From contig JNWL01000006.1 in NCBI GenBank assembly GCA_000716465.1, positions 186,001 through 250,000 on the forward strand: 64,000 nt of DNA, in the 5' to 3' direction. Shown here one piece after another: positions 7,051-15,911 of the stretch (its first letter is position 1; each line of letters begins with the position of its first letter). The notes under the pieces were generated by a model, which saw only the letters and a program-made list of their open reading frames with translations, was not told the DNA's origin and ran no database searches. A program made the translations under genes and the position numbers. This DNA comes from Streptomyces bikiniensis. GTDB lineage: Bacteria > Actinomycetota > Actinomycetes > Streptomycetales > Streptomycetaceae.

Positions 7051-9564
7051 GTGACCCTTATCGACCAGCTGCCGCCGACCGCCGACCCCGACGCCCTCTT
7101 CGAGGCCTTCTCCTCCTGGGCCGAGGAGCGGGGCATCACGCTCTATCCGGCCCAGGAAGAGGCGCTGATCGAGGTCGTCTCCGGTGCGAACGTCATTCTG
7201 TCCACCCCCACCGGATCGGGAAAGTCGCTGGTCGCGGCCGGCGCGCACTTCACCGCGCTGGCGAACGACCAGGTGACCTTCTACACCGCGCCGATCAAGG
7301 CGCTGGTGTCGGAGAAGTTCTTCGACCTGTGCAAGCTCTTCGGCACCGAGAACGTCGGCATGCTGACCGGCGACGCCTCCGTGAACGCGGACGCGCCGGT
7401 GATCTGCTGCACGGCGGAGGTCCTGGCCTCGATCGCGCTGCGGGACGGCAAGTACGCCGACATCGGCCAGGTCGTCATGGACGAGTTCCACTTCTACGCC
7501 GAGCAGGACCGCGGCTGGGCCTGGCAGATCCCGCTGCTCGAACTCCCCCAGGCGCAGTTCGTGCTGATGTCGGCGACGCTCGGCGACGTGTCGATGTTCG
7601 AGAAGGACCTGACCCGGCGCACGGGCCGGCCGACCTCGGTGGTCCGCTCCGCGACCCGGCCGGTGCCGCTGTCGTACGAGTACCGGCTCACCCCCATCAC
7701 GGACACCCTGACGGAGCTCCTGGAGACCAGGCAGGCGCCCGTCTACATCGTGCACTTCACGCAGGCGCAGGCCGTCGAGCGCGCGCAGTCGCTGATGAGC
7801 ATCAACATGTGCACGCGCGAGGAGAAGGACAAGATCGCGGAGTTGATCGGCAACTTCCGCTTCACCACCAAGTTCGGCCAGAACCTCTCGCGGTTCGTGC
7901 GCCACGGCATCGGCGTGCACCACGCCGGCATGCTGCCGAAGTACCGGCGCCTGGTGGAGAAGCTGGCGCAGGCCGGTCTGCTGAAGGTGATCTGCGGGAC
8001 GGACACGCTCGGCGTGGGCGTGAACGTGCCGATCCGCACGGTGCTCTTCACGGCCCTCACCAAGTACGACGGCAACCGGGTGCGCACGCTGCGCGCCCGG
8101 GAGTTCCACCAGATCGCGGGCCGGGCGGGCCGGGCCGGCTTCGACACGGCCGGGCTGGTCGTGGCGCAGGCCCCCGAGCACGTCATCGAGAACGAGAAGG
8201 CGCTCGCGAAGGCCGGCGACGACCCGAAGAAGCGCCGCAAGGTGGTCCGCAAGAAGGCTCCGGAGGGCTTCGTCGCCTGGAGCGACACGACCTTCGAGAA
8301 GCTGATCGCGGCCGAGCCGGAGCCGCTGACCTCCCGCTTCAAGGTCACCAACATCATGCTGCTCTCGGTGATCGCCCGGCCGGGCAACGCCTTCGAGGCG
8401 ATGCGGAGGCTCCTGGAGGACAACCACGAGCCGCGCAAGGCGCAGCTGCGGCACATCCGCCGGGCCATCGCGATCTACCGCTCGCTGCTCGACGGCGGCG
8501 TGGTGGAGCAGCTGGACGAGCCGGACGCGGAGGGGCGGACGATCCGGCTGACGGTCGACCTCCAGCAGGACTTCGCGCTCAACCAGCCGCTGTCGACGTT
8601 CGCGCTCGCCGCGTTCGACCTGCTCGACCCCGAATCCCCCTCGTACGCCCTGGACATGGTGTCCGTGGTCGAGTCGACGCTCGACGACCCGCGCCAGATC
8701 CTCGCCGCCATGCAGAACAAGGCGCGCGGCGAGGCCGTGGGGAGGATGAAGGCGGACGGCGTCGAGTACGAGGAGCGGATGGAACGGCTCCAGGAAATCT
8801 CGTACCCGAAGCCGCTGGAAGAACTGCTCTGGCACGCGTACAACGTCTACCGGACGTCGCACCCGTGGGTGGGCGACCACCCGGTGTCTCCGAAGTCGGT
8901 CATCCGCGACATGTACGAACGGGCCCTGTCCTTCACCGAGTTCACCTCCTGGTACGAGCTGGCGCGGACCGAGGGCATCGTCCTGCGGTATCTGGCGAGC
9001 GCGTACAAGGCGCTCGACCACACCATCCCGGACGACCTGAAGACCGAGGACCTGGAGGACCTGATCGCCTGGCTGGGCGAGATGGTGCGCCAGGTGGACT
9101 CCTCGCTCCTCGACGAGTGGGAGCAGCTGGCGAACCCGGAGGTCCAGACGGCCGAGGAGGCGCAGGAGAAGGCCGACCAGGTCAAGCCGGTCACGTCCAA
9201 CGCCCGCGCCTTCCGGGTCCTGGTGCGCAACGCCCTGTTCCGCCGCGTGGAGCTGGCCGCCCTGGACAACGTGGACGCGCTCGGCGAGCTGGACGCGGAG
9301 TCCGGCTGGGACGCGGACGCGTGGGGCGAGGCGATGGATGCGTACTGGGACGAGTACGACGACCTCGGTACGGGCCCGGACGCGCGCGGCCCGAAGCTGC
9401 TGAACATCGAGGAGGACGCCGCCCACGGCCTGTGGCGCGTCCGGCAGACCTTCGCCGACCCGAACGGCGACCATGACTGGGGCATCAGCGCGGAGGTGGA
9501 TCTCGCGGCCTCCGACGAGGAGGGGCGCGCGGTCGTCCGCGTGACGTCCGTCGGACAGCTGTAG
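7051..9564 (+). CDS. Ski2-like DEAD/DEAH-box RNA helicase with DUF3516-type tail
   Basis: The 837-residue protein has Walker A TPTGSGKS near residue 55, a DEFH form of motif II, SATLG as motif III and [12 protein letters not shown] as motif VI. It therefore belongs to superfamily 2, related to Mtr4/Ski2. The C-terminal 350 or so residues match the actinobacterial DUF3516 tail in my judgement. It probably unwinds structured RNA during processing or decay, but the target is unknown. The start is GTG 7051 (product begins VTLIDQLPP). The next gene begins 11 bases after its stop behind GGAGGAG, suggesting an operon. Confidence 0.88.
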   Translation: MTLIDQLPPTADPDALFEAFSSWAEERGITLYPAQEEALIEVVSGANVILSTPTGSGKSLVAAGAHFTALANDQVTFYTAPIKALVSEKFFDLCKLFGTENVGMLTGDASVNADAPVICCTAEVLASIALRDGKYADIGQVVMDEFHFYAEQDRGWAWQIPLLELPQAQFVLMSATLGDVSMFEKDLTRRTGRPTSVVRSATRPVPLSYEYRLTPITDTLTELLETRQAPVYIVHFTQAQAVERAQSLMSINMCTREEKDKIAELIGNFRFTTKFGQNLSRFVRHGIGVHHAGMLPKYRRLVEKLAQAGLLKVICGTDTLGVGVNVPIRTVLFTALTKYDGNRVRTLRAREFHQIAGRAGRAGFDTAGLVVAQAPEHVIENEKALAKAGDDPKKRRKVVRKKAPEGFVAWSDTTFEKLIAAEPEPLTSRFKVTNIMLLSVIARPGNAFEAMRRLLEDNHEPRKAQLRHIRRAIAIYRSLLDGGVVEQLDEPDAEGRTIRLTVDLQQDFALNQPLSTFALAAFDLLDPESPSYALDMVSVVESTLDDPRQILAAMQNKARGEAVGRMKADGVEYEERMERLQEISYPKPLEELLWHAYNVYRTSHPWVGDHPVSPKSVIRDMYERALSFTEFTSWYELARTEGIVLRYLASAYKALDHTIPDDLKTEDLEDLIAWLGEMVRQVDSSLLDEWEQLANPEVQTAEEAQEKADQVKPVTSNARAFRVLVRNALFRRVELAALDNVDALGELDAESGWDADAWGEAMDAYWDEYDDLGTGPDARGPKLLNIEEDAAHGLWRVRQTFADPNGDHDWGISAEVDLAASDEEGRAVVRVTSVGQL

Positions 9565-9575
9565 GAGGAGTTGCC

Positions 9576-10442
9576 GTGGTGACCAATCCCGCCGAGAGAC
9601 TGGTGGACCTGCTCGACCTGGAGCGGATCGAGGTCGACATCTTCCGGGGCCGCAGCCCGCAGGAGTCGTTGCAGCGGGTCTTCGGCGGGCAGGTCGCCGG
9701 GCAGGCCCTGGTGGCGGCCGGGCGGACCGTGGAGGACGACCGGCCGGTGCACTCGCTGCACGCCTACTTCCTGCGGCCGGGCCGTCCCGGGGTGCCGATC
9801 GTGTACCAGGTGGAGCGGGTGCGCGACGGGCGCTCGTTCACGACCCGCCGGGTGACGGCGGTGCAGGAGGGGCGGACGATCTTCAATCTGACGGCCTCCT
9901 TCCACCGGCCGGAGGAGGCCGGGTTCGAGCACCAGCTGCCGCCCCGGCACATGACGGACCCGGAGAGCCTGCCGATGCTGGTGGACGAGATCCGCGACCA
10001 CCTGGGCGAGCTGCCGGAGGCCCTGGAGCGGATGGCCCGCCGGCAGCCCTTCGACATCCGGTACGTGGACCGGCTGCGGTGGACGAAGGAGGAGGTCGAG
10101 GGCGCCGATCCGCGCAGCGCGGTGTGGATGCGGGCCGTGGGGCCGCTGGGCGACGACCCGCTGGTCCACACCTGCGCCCTGACGTACGCCTCGGACATGA
10201 CCCTGCTCGACGCGGTCCGGATCCCGGTCGAACCCCTCTGGGGCCCGCGCGGCTTCGACATGGCGTCGCTCGACCACGCGATGTGGTTCCACCGGCCGTT
10301 CCGGGCGGACGAGTGGTTCCTGTACGACCAGGAGTCCCCGATCGCCACGGGCGGCCGGGGACTCGCGCGGGGCCGGATCTACGACCGCGAGGGCAGGCTC
10401 CTGGTGTCGGTGGTCCAGGAGGGCCTGTTCCGCAAGCTGTGA
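9576..10442 (+). CDS. tesB: Acyl-CoA thioesterase II
   Basis: The 288-residue protein is a double hot-dog thioesterase of TesB type, with RVFGGQVAGQALVAAG near the N-terminus, HSLHAYFLRPG and a second hot-dog ending in FDMASLDHAMWFHRPFRADEW. It hydrolyses acyl-CoA to fatty acid and CoA in the cytoplasm. The start is GTG 9576, 5 bases after the Shine-Dalgarno; an adjacent GTG at 9579 is possible. It probably shares a transcript with the helicase, though the two functions are not obviously related. Confidence 0.92.
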   Translation: MVTNPAERLVDLLDLERIEVDIFRGRSPQESLQRVFGGQVAGQALVAAGRTVEDDRPVHSLHAYFLRPGRPGVPIVYQVERVRDGRSFTTRRVTAVQEGRTIFNLTASFHRPEEAGFEHQLPPRHMTDPESLPMLVDEIRDHLGELPEALERMARRQPFDIRYVDRLRWTKEEVEGADPRSAVWMRAVGPLGDDPLVHTCALTYASDMTLLDAVRIPVEPLWGPRGFDMASLDHAMWFHRPFRADEWFLYDQESPIATGGRGLARGRIYDREGRLLVSVVQEGLFRKL

Positions 10443-10445
10443 GGG

Positions 10446-10489
10446 TCCGGGGGCCCGTCCGGCCACGATCCGCCGGACGGGCCCCCGGA
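10446..10489. terminator. Bidirectional terminator
   Basis: Perfect 17-base arms (10446-10462 and 10473-10489) with a 10-base loop fill the gap between the convergent tesB and RNA ligase genes. Confidence 0.85.
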
Positions 10490-10494
10490 GGCCG

Positions 10495-11565
10495 TCACTC
10501 GAACTCGGTGCCGCCCTTGCGGGTGAGGTAGGCCGGGCTGACCGCCTTGGCGATGGCCCGGCCGCCCAGGACCGGGCTGTACCGCTCGGTCGCGGACCGC
10601 ACGACGACGCCCTCCCGCAGGTGTGCCTCCCGGCCGGAGACCGTCTCCCGGCCGCTCGCGTGGGCGAGGACGGTGTCCAGGTCGTACGGGCCGGAGTACA
10701 GGCGCGGGACGAGCGGGACCTCGCCGGGCTCCAGGACCTCGGCCGGGTCCAGCCAGCGGACCTGTCCGTCGATCTCGGCGGACACGTCGAACAGCGCGTA
10801 CCCGACGGTCCCGCCGCGGGCGTCGGCGCCGTACGCCAGGTCCTGCACCCCGGCGCCGTACACCTCGCCGAAGAGGCCGACGCGGCGGGCGCCGAGGCGC
10901 TGCGCCAGGCGTTCGGCGACGGCGGCCAGGCCGTGGCCGTGGACGGCGCGCCAGTACAGGTTGCGCGGGTCCTCCTTGAGGGCGAGGCCCTTGGCGCCGA
11001 AGCCCTTGGAGGAGACCCGGACGCGCCCGTCCCCGGCGTGGTACGTCAGCAGGCAGGCCGTGCCGTGGAGCTTCTCCGTCAGGACGACGGGCTCGCCCGG
11101 TTCGAAGACGCCCGGGTAGCGCTGGAGGTTCTCGACGTCGACCCAGGGCAGCAGGTCGGGCGCGCTCTCCACGTCGCCGCTCATGTGCGTCGGTATCGGC
11201 GGCGCCCACTTGACGATGCCGAGCCGCTCCGCGAAGTCGGTGCCCTCGGCGGCGGCCCGTACCAGGTCGGTGTCCGCGAGGGCGGCGGGCCGGCAGACGA
11301 GCCCCTGGGACAGCTCCCCGCGCAGCCGCACGGCCTTGACCCGGTCCGCGTTCCCGCCGGCGAGGCGCCCGGTCAGGCCCAGTTCCTCGATGAGCGCGGC
11401 GGGCAGCACCGCCTGCTCGGGGATGTAGACGGCGGCGTCGCCGGTCTTGTAGGCGCCCTTGGCGACGACGGCCCGGTAGAGGCCGACCTGGGCCAGTTCC
11501 AGGGCGTCGGCGTTGGGATGGGGGTGGACGGTCAGGACTTCGGCGGTGACGCGCAGGGTCGACAC
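10495..11565 (-). CDS. DraRnl-type (Rnl5) ATP-dependent RNA ligase
   Basis: The 356-residue protein has an N-terminal OB-like domain (about 1-120, with HPNADALELAQVG typical of the DRB0094 family) and a nucleotidyltransferase domain. Motif I is EKLHGT with the AMP-accepting Lys165. A motif III-like segment LFGEVYGAG, motif IV EGVVVR and a motif V lysine in AIAKAVS follow. The Deinococcus enzyme seals 3'-OH/5'-phosphate RNA nicks, including those bridged by DNA; this protein probably does likewise in RNA repair. GTG start at 11565, with GGAG 10 bases upstream. It is a single-gene unit ending at a shared terminator. Confidence 0.88.
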   Translation of the reverse strand: MSTLRVTAEVLTVHPHPNADALELAQVGLYRAVVAKGAYKTGDAAVYIPEQAVLPAALIEELGLTGRLAGGNADRVKAVRLRGELSQGLVCRPAALADTDLVRAAAEGTDFAERLGIVKWAPPIPTHMSGDVESAPDLLPWVDVENLQRYPGVFEPGEPVVLTEKLHGTACLLTYHAGDGRVRVSSKGFGAKGLALKEDPRNLYWRAVHGHGLAAVAERLAQRLGARRVGLFGEVYGAGVQDLAYGADARGGTVGYALFDVSAEIDGQVRWLDPAEVLEPGEVPLVPRLYSGPYDLDTVLAHASGRETVSGREAHLREGVVVRSATERYSPVLGGRAIAKAVSPAYLTRKGGTEFE

Positions 11566-11674
11566 GGTTCAGGACTCCGGTTCCGGTGGCTCGGGTGGCG
11601 TTCTCATCGCGGCCAGCCTGCCGGGCCGGAAACCGCTGGCCCACCGGTTTTCGCGGCTGGTAGCGTCGCGCGGC

Positions 11675-11905
11675 TCACCGGGCTTCCGGCGGGTCCAGGC
11701 CCGGCAGGGCGTCCTGCTCCACCTCGTGGCGGCGGGTGCGGATGTCCGGGCCCGGCGGGTGGAGCTTGGCGTCGCAGGTCGGGCCGAGACCGGTGCGGCG
11801 CGAGTCCGCGCCCGTCAGGGGGCGGCCGCAGAGCCGGCAGAGGACCCGGCGCGGCGCCGGTCGCGCGGGGGATTCGATCGGGATTGCCAGTGGTTCGTCG
11901 CCCAT
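11675..11905 (-). CDS. Small CxxC...C zinc-binding protein (DUF6011-like)
   Basis: The product of about 76 residues contains CRLCGRPLTG followed by RRTGLGPTC, a three- or four-cysteine knuckle like that of the small actinobacterial DUF6011 proteins. Function unknown. The start is uncertain: ATG 11905 gives MGDEPLAIP, ATG 11923 gives MGFDLTM, and neither has a well-spaced ribosome-binding site. The gene diverges from the glutathione peroxidase gene, with which it shares a gap of only about 45 bases. Confidence 0.55.
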   Translation of the reverse strand: MGDEPLAIPIESPARPAPRRVLCRLCGRPLTGADSRRTGLGPTCDAKLHPPGPDIRTRRHEVEQDALPGLDPPEAR

Positions 11906-11948
11906 GGTCAGATCAAACCCCATCCCCCTGTTCGCGCGAGGAGCGGCC

Positions 11949-12431
11949 ATGAGCCTGTACGACATTCCGCTGAAGACCCTGACCGGCGACCCGGTCTCCC
12001 TGGCCGACTACCGGGACCGCGCGGTCCTGGTCGTGAACGTCGCCTCCCAGTGCGGTCTGACCCCGCAGTACGCGGGTCTGGAGCGGCTGCAGAAGGAGTA
12101 CGGGGAGCGCGGCCTCACCGTGCTCGGCGTGCCCTGCAACCAGTTCGCGGGCCAGGAGCCGGGCAGCGCGGAGGAGATCCGGACGTTCTGCTCGACGACG
12201 TACGGGGTGTCCTTCCCGCTCCTGGAGAAGACGGACGTCAACGGCCCGGACCGCCACCCGCTCTACGCGGAGCTGGTGAAGGTCGCGGACGCCGGGGGCG
12301 AGGCCGGTGACGTGCAGTGGAACTTCGAGAAGTTCCTCATCGGCCGGGACGGGCGGGTCACCCGCTTCCGTCCGCGCACCGAGCCGGACGCCCCCGAGGT
12401 CGTGGCGGCCATCGAGGCCCAGCTTGTCTGA
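11949..12431 (+). CDS. Glutathione peroxidase-family thiol peroxidase
   Basis: The 160-residue protein has all family signatures: VNVASQCGLTPQY with cysteine instead of selenocysteine, CNQFAGQEPG with the catalytic Gln, and WNFEKFL with the catalytic Trp/Asn. It reduces hydroperoxides, in actinobacteria most likely with thioredoxin as the electron donor since glutathione is absent; that is family knowledge, not visible here. ATG 11949 follows GAGGAG at 5 bases. Its last 8 bases overlap the following methyltransferase gene. Confidence 0.92.
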   Translation: MSLYDIPLKTLTGDPVSLADYRDRAVLVVNVASQCGLTPQYAGLERLQKEYGERGLTVLGVPCNQFAGQEPGSAEEIRTFCSTTYGVSFPLLEKTDVNGPDRHPLYAELVKVADAGGEAGDVQWNFEKFLIGRDGRVTRFRPRTEPDAPEVVAAIEAQLV

Positions 12432-13206
12432 CGTGGTGGACGGCGCGGGGGTGGTCGAGCGGCTGCGGGCCGCCGGCTGCGTCTTCGCCGAGGAGGAGGC
12501 CGCGATGCTGCTCGCGGCCGCTCACGGGCCCGCCGAGCTCGACCTGATGGTCGAGCGGCGGGCCTCCGGGCTGCCGCTCGAACACGTCGTGGGGTGGGCC
12601 GAGTTCGCCGGGCTGCGGATCGCCATGGACCCGGGGGTGTTCGTGCCCCGGCGGCGGACCGGTCTCCTGGTCGAGCGGGCCGTGGCGCTGGCCGCGCCCG
12701 GCGCGCTCTGCGTCGACCTGTGCTGCGGCTCGGGCGCGGCGGCCGCGGTGCTGCTCGACCGGGTCGAGGGCGCGGAGGTGCACGCCTCGGACGTCGAGCC
12801 GGCGGCGGTGGAGTGCGCCCGGCGGAACCTCGGGCCGCGCGGCGGCCGGGTGTACGAGGGGGACCTGTTCGCGCCCCTGCCTCCGGAGCTGCGGGGCCGG
12901 GTCGAGGTCCTGGTCGCCAACGTGCCGTACGTGCCCACCGGGGACATCGGCCTGCTGCCGCCCGAGGCCCGCGACCACGAACCGCTCGTCACGCTCGACG
13001 GCGGGCCGGACGGCCTGGACGTGCTGCGGCGGGTCGCCGCAGGGGCGCCGGAGTGGCTGGCGCCGGGCGGGCACCTGCTGGTGGAGACGAGCGAGCGGCA
13101 GGCCGGTGCGGCGCTGGAGGCGGTCTCCGCGCACGGCCTGGAGGCGGAGGTCGTCACGTGCGAGGAGCGGTACGCGACGGTGCTGGTCGCCACGCGGGCC
13201 GGGTGA
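12424..13206 (+). CDS. PrmC-related N5-glutamine methyltransferase-like protein
   Basis: The 260-residue SAM-dependent methyltransferase has motif I CVDLCCGSGAAA and the catalytic-site motif NVPYVPT in place of the NPPY of PrmC/HemK. That variant marks a PrmC-related actinobacterial family whose substrate is not known; methylation of a glutamine in a protein is the likely reaction. TTG 12424 lies 6 bases after GAGG and overlaps the gpx stop; GTG 12433 is the alternative start. It is translationally coupled to the peroxidase and convergent with the mce operon. Confidence 0.75.
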   Translation: MSDVVDGAGVVERLRAAGCVFAEEEAAMLLAAAHGPAELDLMVERRASGLPLEHVVGWAEFAGLRIAMDPGVFVPRRRTGLLVERAVALAAPGALCVDLCCGSGAAAAVLLDRVEGAEVHASDVEPAAVECARRNLGPRGGRVYEGDLFAPLPPELRGRVEVLVANVPYVPTGDIGLLPPEARDHEPLVTLDGGPDGLDVLRRVAAGAPEWLAPGGHLLVETSERQAGAALEAVSAHGLEAEVVTCEERYATVLVATRAG

Positions 13207-13231
13207 GGCCCGCAGACGGCGTTCCGGCGGC

Positions 13232-14044
13232 TCAGCGGCCGAAGGTGTCGATGTTCTCGACGAGCCAGCGGCCGTCCCGGTGGACGACGTCCACGGCGAA
13301 CATCGCGCCCGCGTAGACCCCCTGGTCCTGGGCCTTCTGCTGCTTGCCGCCCTTGGTGGTCCCGGCCGTGCTCACGCTGCTCTGGTCGGCGTAGACCAGG
13401 ACCCGGGCGCGGTCGCCGTCGATCCGCTCGACCGCGCTGTCGGTGACCGCCGTGGTGATCACCGTCTTCTGCTCGGCCGCCCGGGCGAGCACCCCGCCGA
13501 GCAGCGTCCGGTGCTGCTCGACGGCCTTCCCGGTGAGGAGGGCCTTCCCGGCCTCCTCGAAGGCGGCCGGGTCGGCGTGGTCGTAGGAGAAGAGCGCGGC
13601 GACGGCCGCGGCGGTCTGTCCCTTGATCTCGCTGGTACGGGCGAGGTCGGTGAGGGCGGTGTTGCCGCGCGCGGGGTCGTCGCGGAGGTCGCCCGCCCGG
13701 CTGTGCGCCCAACCGGCGAAGCCGCCGAGGAGGAGGGTCAGGACGCAGAGGACGACGAGGGGGACGGGACCGCGTGACCGGGTCCGCCGCCCGGCGGTTT
13801 CCCGGTCCGGCCGCCCGGCCTTCTCTTCGGCCTCCTCCCGTACGGCCTTCGCTCCGGCTCTCCTTTCGGCCTCCTTTTCGGCCTCCTCCCGTACGGGCTT
13901 CGCCGCCGTCCGCCGCCGGGCCTCGGCGGCGGGCTCGGTCAGGAGGCCCACGGACGTACGGGGGCGGGGGGCCGTGTCCCCGGGTGCGGCGGCGAGGGCC
14001 TGGCGGCGGCGCCGGCGGTTGAGGTGGTGGCGGGGCGTGGGCAT
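13232..14044 (-). CDS. Mce-associated membrane protein (last gene of mce operon)
   Basis: The 270-residue protein has a long charged cytoplasmic region rich in Arg, Glu and Ala (1-90), one membrane helix (VPLVVLCVLTLLLGGFAGW, about 93-112) and an extracytoplasmic domain that ends DGRWLVENIDTFGR. This layout and the VYADQSS...V-DGRW-V pattern are those of mycobacterial Mce-associated (Mam) proteins, which stabilise Mce complexes. It is the fourth such gene at the operon's 3' end and the largest, 48 bases after its neighbour. Confidence 0.8.
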   Translation of the reverse strand: MPTPRHHLNRRRRRQALAAAPGDTAPRPRTSVGLLTEPAAEARRRTAAKPVREEAEKEAERRAGAKAVREEAEEKAGRPDRETAGRRTRSRGPVPLVVLCVLTLLLGGFAGWAHSRAGDLRDDPARGNTALTDLARTSEIKGQTAAAVAALFSYDHADPAAFEEAGKALLTGKAVEQHRTLLGGVLARAAEQKTVITTAVTDSAVERIDGDRARVLVYADQSSVSTAGTTKGGKQQKAQDQGVYAGAMFAVDVVHRDGRWLVENIDTFGR

Positions 14045-14092
14045 CGTGCGTCGTCCTTTCGCGTGCGGGCGGCTCTCGCTGGTACGGGCCGG

Positions 14093-14635
14093 TCAGCCGG
14101 CCGCCGTGCCGCCCACGGGGGCCTGCCCCAGGGCACTGAGCTTCCACCGGCCGTCGGTCCGGGTCAGTTCGCCCAGCATGCGGCTGTCCTTGTCGGTGCT
14201 CTTGCTGTCGGGTGTCGTGACGGTGATGCGCAGGGCGACCAGCAGCCGGGCCCGTCCCGCGCGGTCGTCGAGCTCGGTGACGGCGCCGGACAGCACCCGG
14301 GCCGTGGTCACCGTCTTCGCGGCCTTCACCTGTCCGGCGAACTCCGTGCGCCCGTCCACGAGTTGCTTGTGGAGTTCACCGGTCGTGGAGGACTCCCAGA
14401 GGTCGAGGCCCTGGTCCACGCGCCGGTGGTCGAGCGTGTTGAGGTTCTGCACGGCCTGCTCCCCCGCCGCGAGCGCCCGGTCGCGCTGCACGGCGTACGC
14501 GGCGGAGTCGTCGTGGGCCGCGGCGTACCAGTCCCGGCCCGCCCAGGCCGCGAAGGCGCCCGCGACGAGGGTGAGGACGAGGGCCACCGCCAGGGCGGGC
14601 CGGACGCCCGCCGGGGTGCGGACCGTGCGTGTCAT
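14093..14635 (-). CDS. Mce-associated membrane protein
   Basis: The 180-residue protein has an N-terminal membrane anchor (ALAVALVLTLVAGAFAAWAG) and an outward-facing domain with alanine/arginine-rich helices followed by strands ending LTRTDGRWKLSALGQ. ATG 14635 sits behind GGGAG at 6 bases. It is separated from the preceding Mam-like gene by 50 bases. Its role is inferred from position: assembly or stability of the MCE importer. Confidence 0.78.
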   Translation of the reverse strand: MTRTVRTPAGVRPALAVALVLTLVAGAFAAWAGRDWYAAAHDDSAAYAVQRDRALAAGEQAVQNLNTLDHRRVDQGLDLWESSTTGELHKQLVDGRTEFAGQVKAAKTVTTARVLSGAVTELDDRAGRARLLVALRITVTTPDSKSTDKDSRMLGELTRTDGRWKLSALGQAPVGGTAAG

Positions 14636-14685
14636 GGAGTGCTCCCGTCTCCCGCTCGTACGCCTGCTGGTGTCCGTGCGCACGT

Positions 14686-15366
14686 TCAGCGGGCCTTGAT
14701 GTCGACGATCAGCCACCGGTCGTCCCGGAACTCCGCGGTGACGGTGAGCTGGGCGGCGGCGGACGTGGCGGGTGCCCCGTCCCGTTGCGAGGTCTGGTCG
14801 AGGAACACGAGCAGGCGCGCGGTGTTCCCCTTGAGTTCGATCACCCCCGTGCGGACGGCCTGGGTGGTGAGGGTGACGCGCTGGGCGACCAGGCTCGCGC
14901 GGACCTGGGCGAACAGGTCGGCGTACTGGCGGGCCGCGCGCCCGGAGAGGACGGTCCTGGCGGAGCGTTCGGCGGCGTCGGCCTGGGCGGGCGCGTAGGA
15001 GAAGACCCGGGCGAGGCCTTCGCCGACGTCGCCGCCGACGCGGGTGGTGGCCGCGGTGTCGGTGAGCGCGTGGTTGCGGGCGGAGGGGGTGGAGCGGAGC
15101 TGGTGGGCCCCGTGGAAGAACGCGCTTCCGCCGAGGAGGAGGGCGACGACGGCCGCGACGAGGACGGCCGTCCGCCACCGGGTGGTGAACCGGCTGCCGA
15201 CGCCGGTGTCGTCGCCGTCGTCCGGGGTGTCCGGGGTGTCCGGGGTGTCCGGGGTGTGCGGGGCGTCCGGGGTGTGCGGCTCGGGGCCGCCCTCGGCGGG
15301 GGCCGCCCCGAGGTCCGGAGCCTTTCCGTCCGTCTCCTCCGCCGTTCCGCGCAGCAGTCGCGTCAC
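14686..15366 (-). CDS. Mce-associated membrane protein with TPD repeat linker
   Basis: The 226-residue protein has a cytoplasmic N-terminus with repeats of TPD (residues 32-50), encoded by a short tandem repeat at 15219-15258. One membrane helix (AVLVAAVVALLLGGSAFF) and a Mam-type domain ending EFRDDRWLIVDIKAR follow. The GTG start overlaps the previous stop (GTGA), so translation is coupled. Confidence 0.8.
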   Translation of the reverse strand: MTRLLRGTAEETDGKAPDLGAAPAEGGPEPHTPDAPHTPDTPDTPDTPDDGDDTGVGSRFTTRWRTAVLVAAVVALLLGGSAFFHGAHQLRSTPSARNHALTDTAATTRVGGDVGEGLARVFSYAPAQADAAERSARTVLSGRAARQYADLFAQVRASLVAQRVTLTTQAVRTGVIELKGNTARLLVFLDQTSQRDGAPATSAAAQLTVTAEFRDDRWLIVDIKAR

Positions 15367-15911
15367 TCGTCCCCGCCCTCCTTCTTCTCGTTCTCCTCCG
15401 CCTTCCCGCTTCCCTCCGCACCGGCGACGGGGACCGCGCTCAGGGCCGCGACCTTCCACGTGTTCTCACCGGTGCGGTTCAGGACGGCTTCGAGCCGCTT
15501 GCGGTCGGAGGTCGCGGCGGCGCCCCCGCGGGGGGTGACGTCGACGCGCACGGTCGCGATGAGCTTCGCCGTACCGGCGCGCACGTCGAGCGCGGTGAGG
15601 GCGGCCTCGGTGACCTCGGCGCGCGCCGAGGCGCCCACCGCGGGCGCGGTGCGGCCCAGTTCGGTGCGGAGCGGGCCGGTGGAGGCCTCCCGCCAGGCCC
15701 GTACGCCCGCTTCGGCGTGCTCGCGGGTCGAGGCGTCGAGCGTGTTCAGGACGGTGAGGTGCCGCCGGCCCTCGGCGAGCGCGGTGTCCCGTTCGCGGCC
15801 GAAGGAGAGGCCTTCGTCCGAACGGGCCTGCGCATAGGTCCACGCGCCGGTGCCGCAGAAGCCGAGGGCGACGACGAGGGCGCCGGCCCCGAGGACCCTC
15901 GCCCGCCTCAT
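15363..15911 (-). CDS. Mce-associated membrane protein
   Basis: The 182-residue protein has a signal anchor (VLGAGALVVALGFCGTGAW) and a conserved Mam-type region, and ends in a Glu/Lys-rich tail. Its pattern (GRRHLTVLNTLDAS, then RAGTAKLIATVRVDVTPR) parallels that of the gene at 14093, so the two are probably paralogues. ATG overlaps the stop of the sixth MCE gene by 4 bases. Confidence 0.8.
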   Translation of the reverse strand: MRRARVLGAGALVVALGFCGTGAWTYAQARSDEGLSFGRERDTALAEGRRHLTVLNTLDASTREHAEAGVRAWREASTGPLRTELGRTAPAVGASARAEVTEAALTALDVRAGTAKLIATVRVDVTPRGGAAATSDRKRLEAVLNRTGENTWKVAALSAVPVAGAEGSGKAEENEKKEGGDE

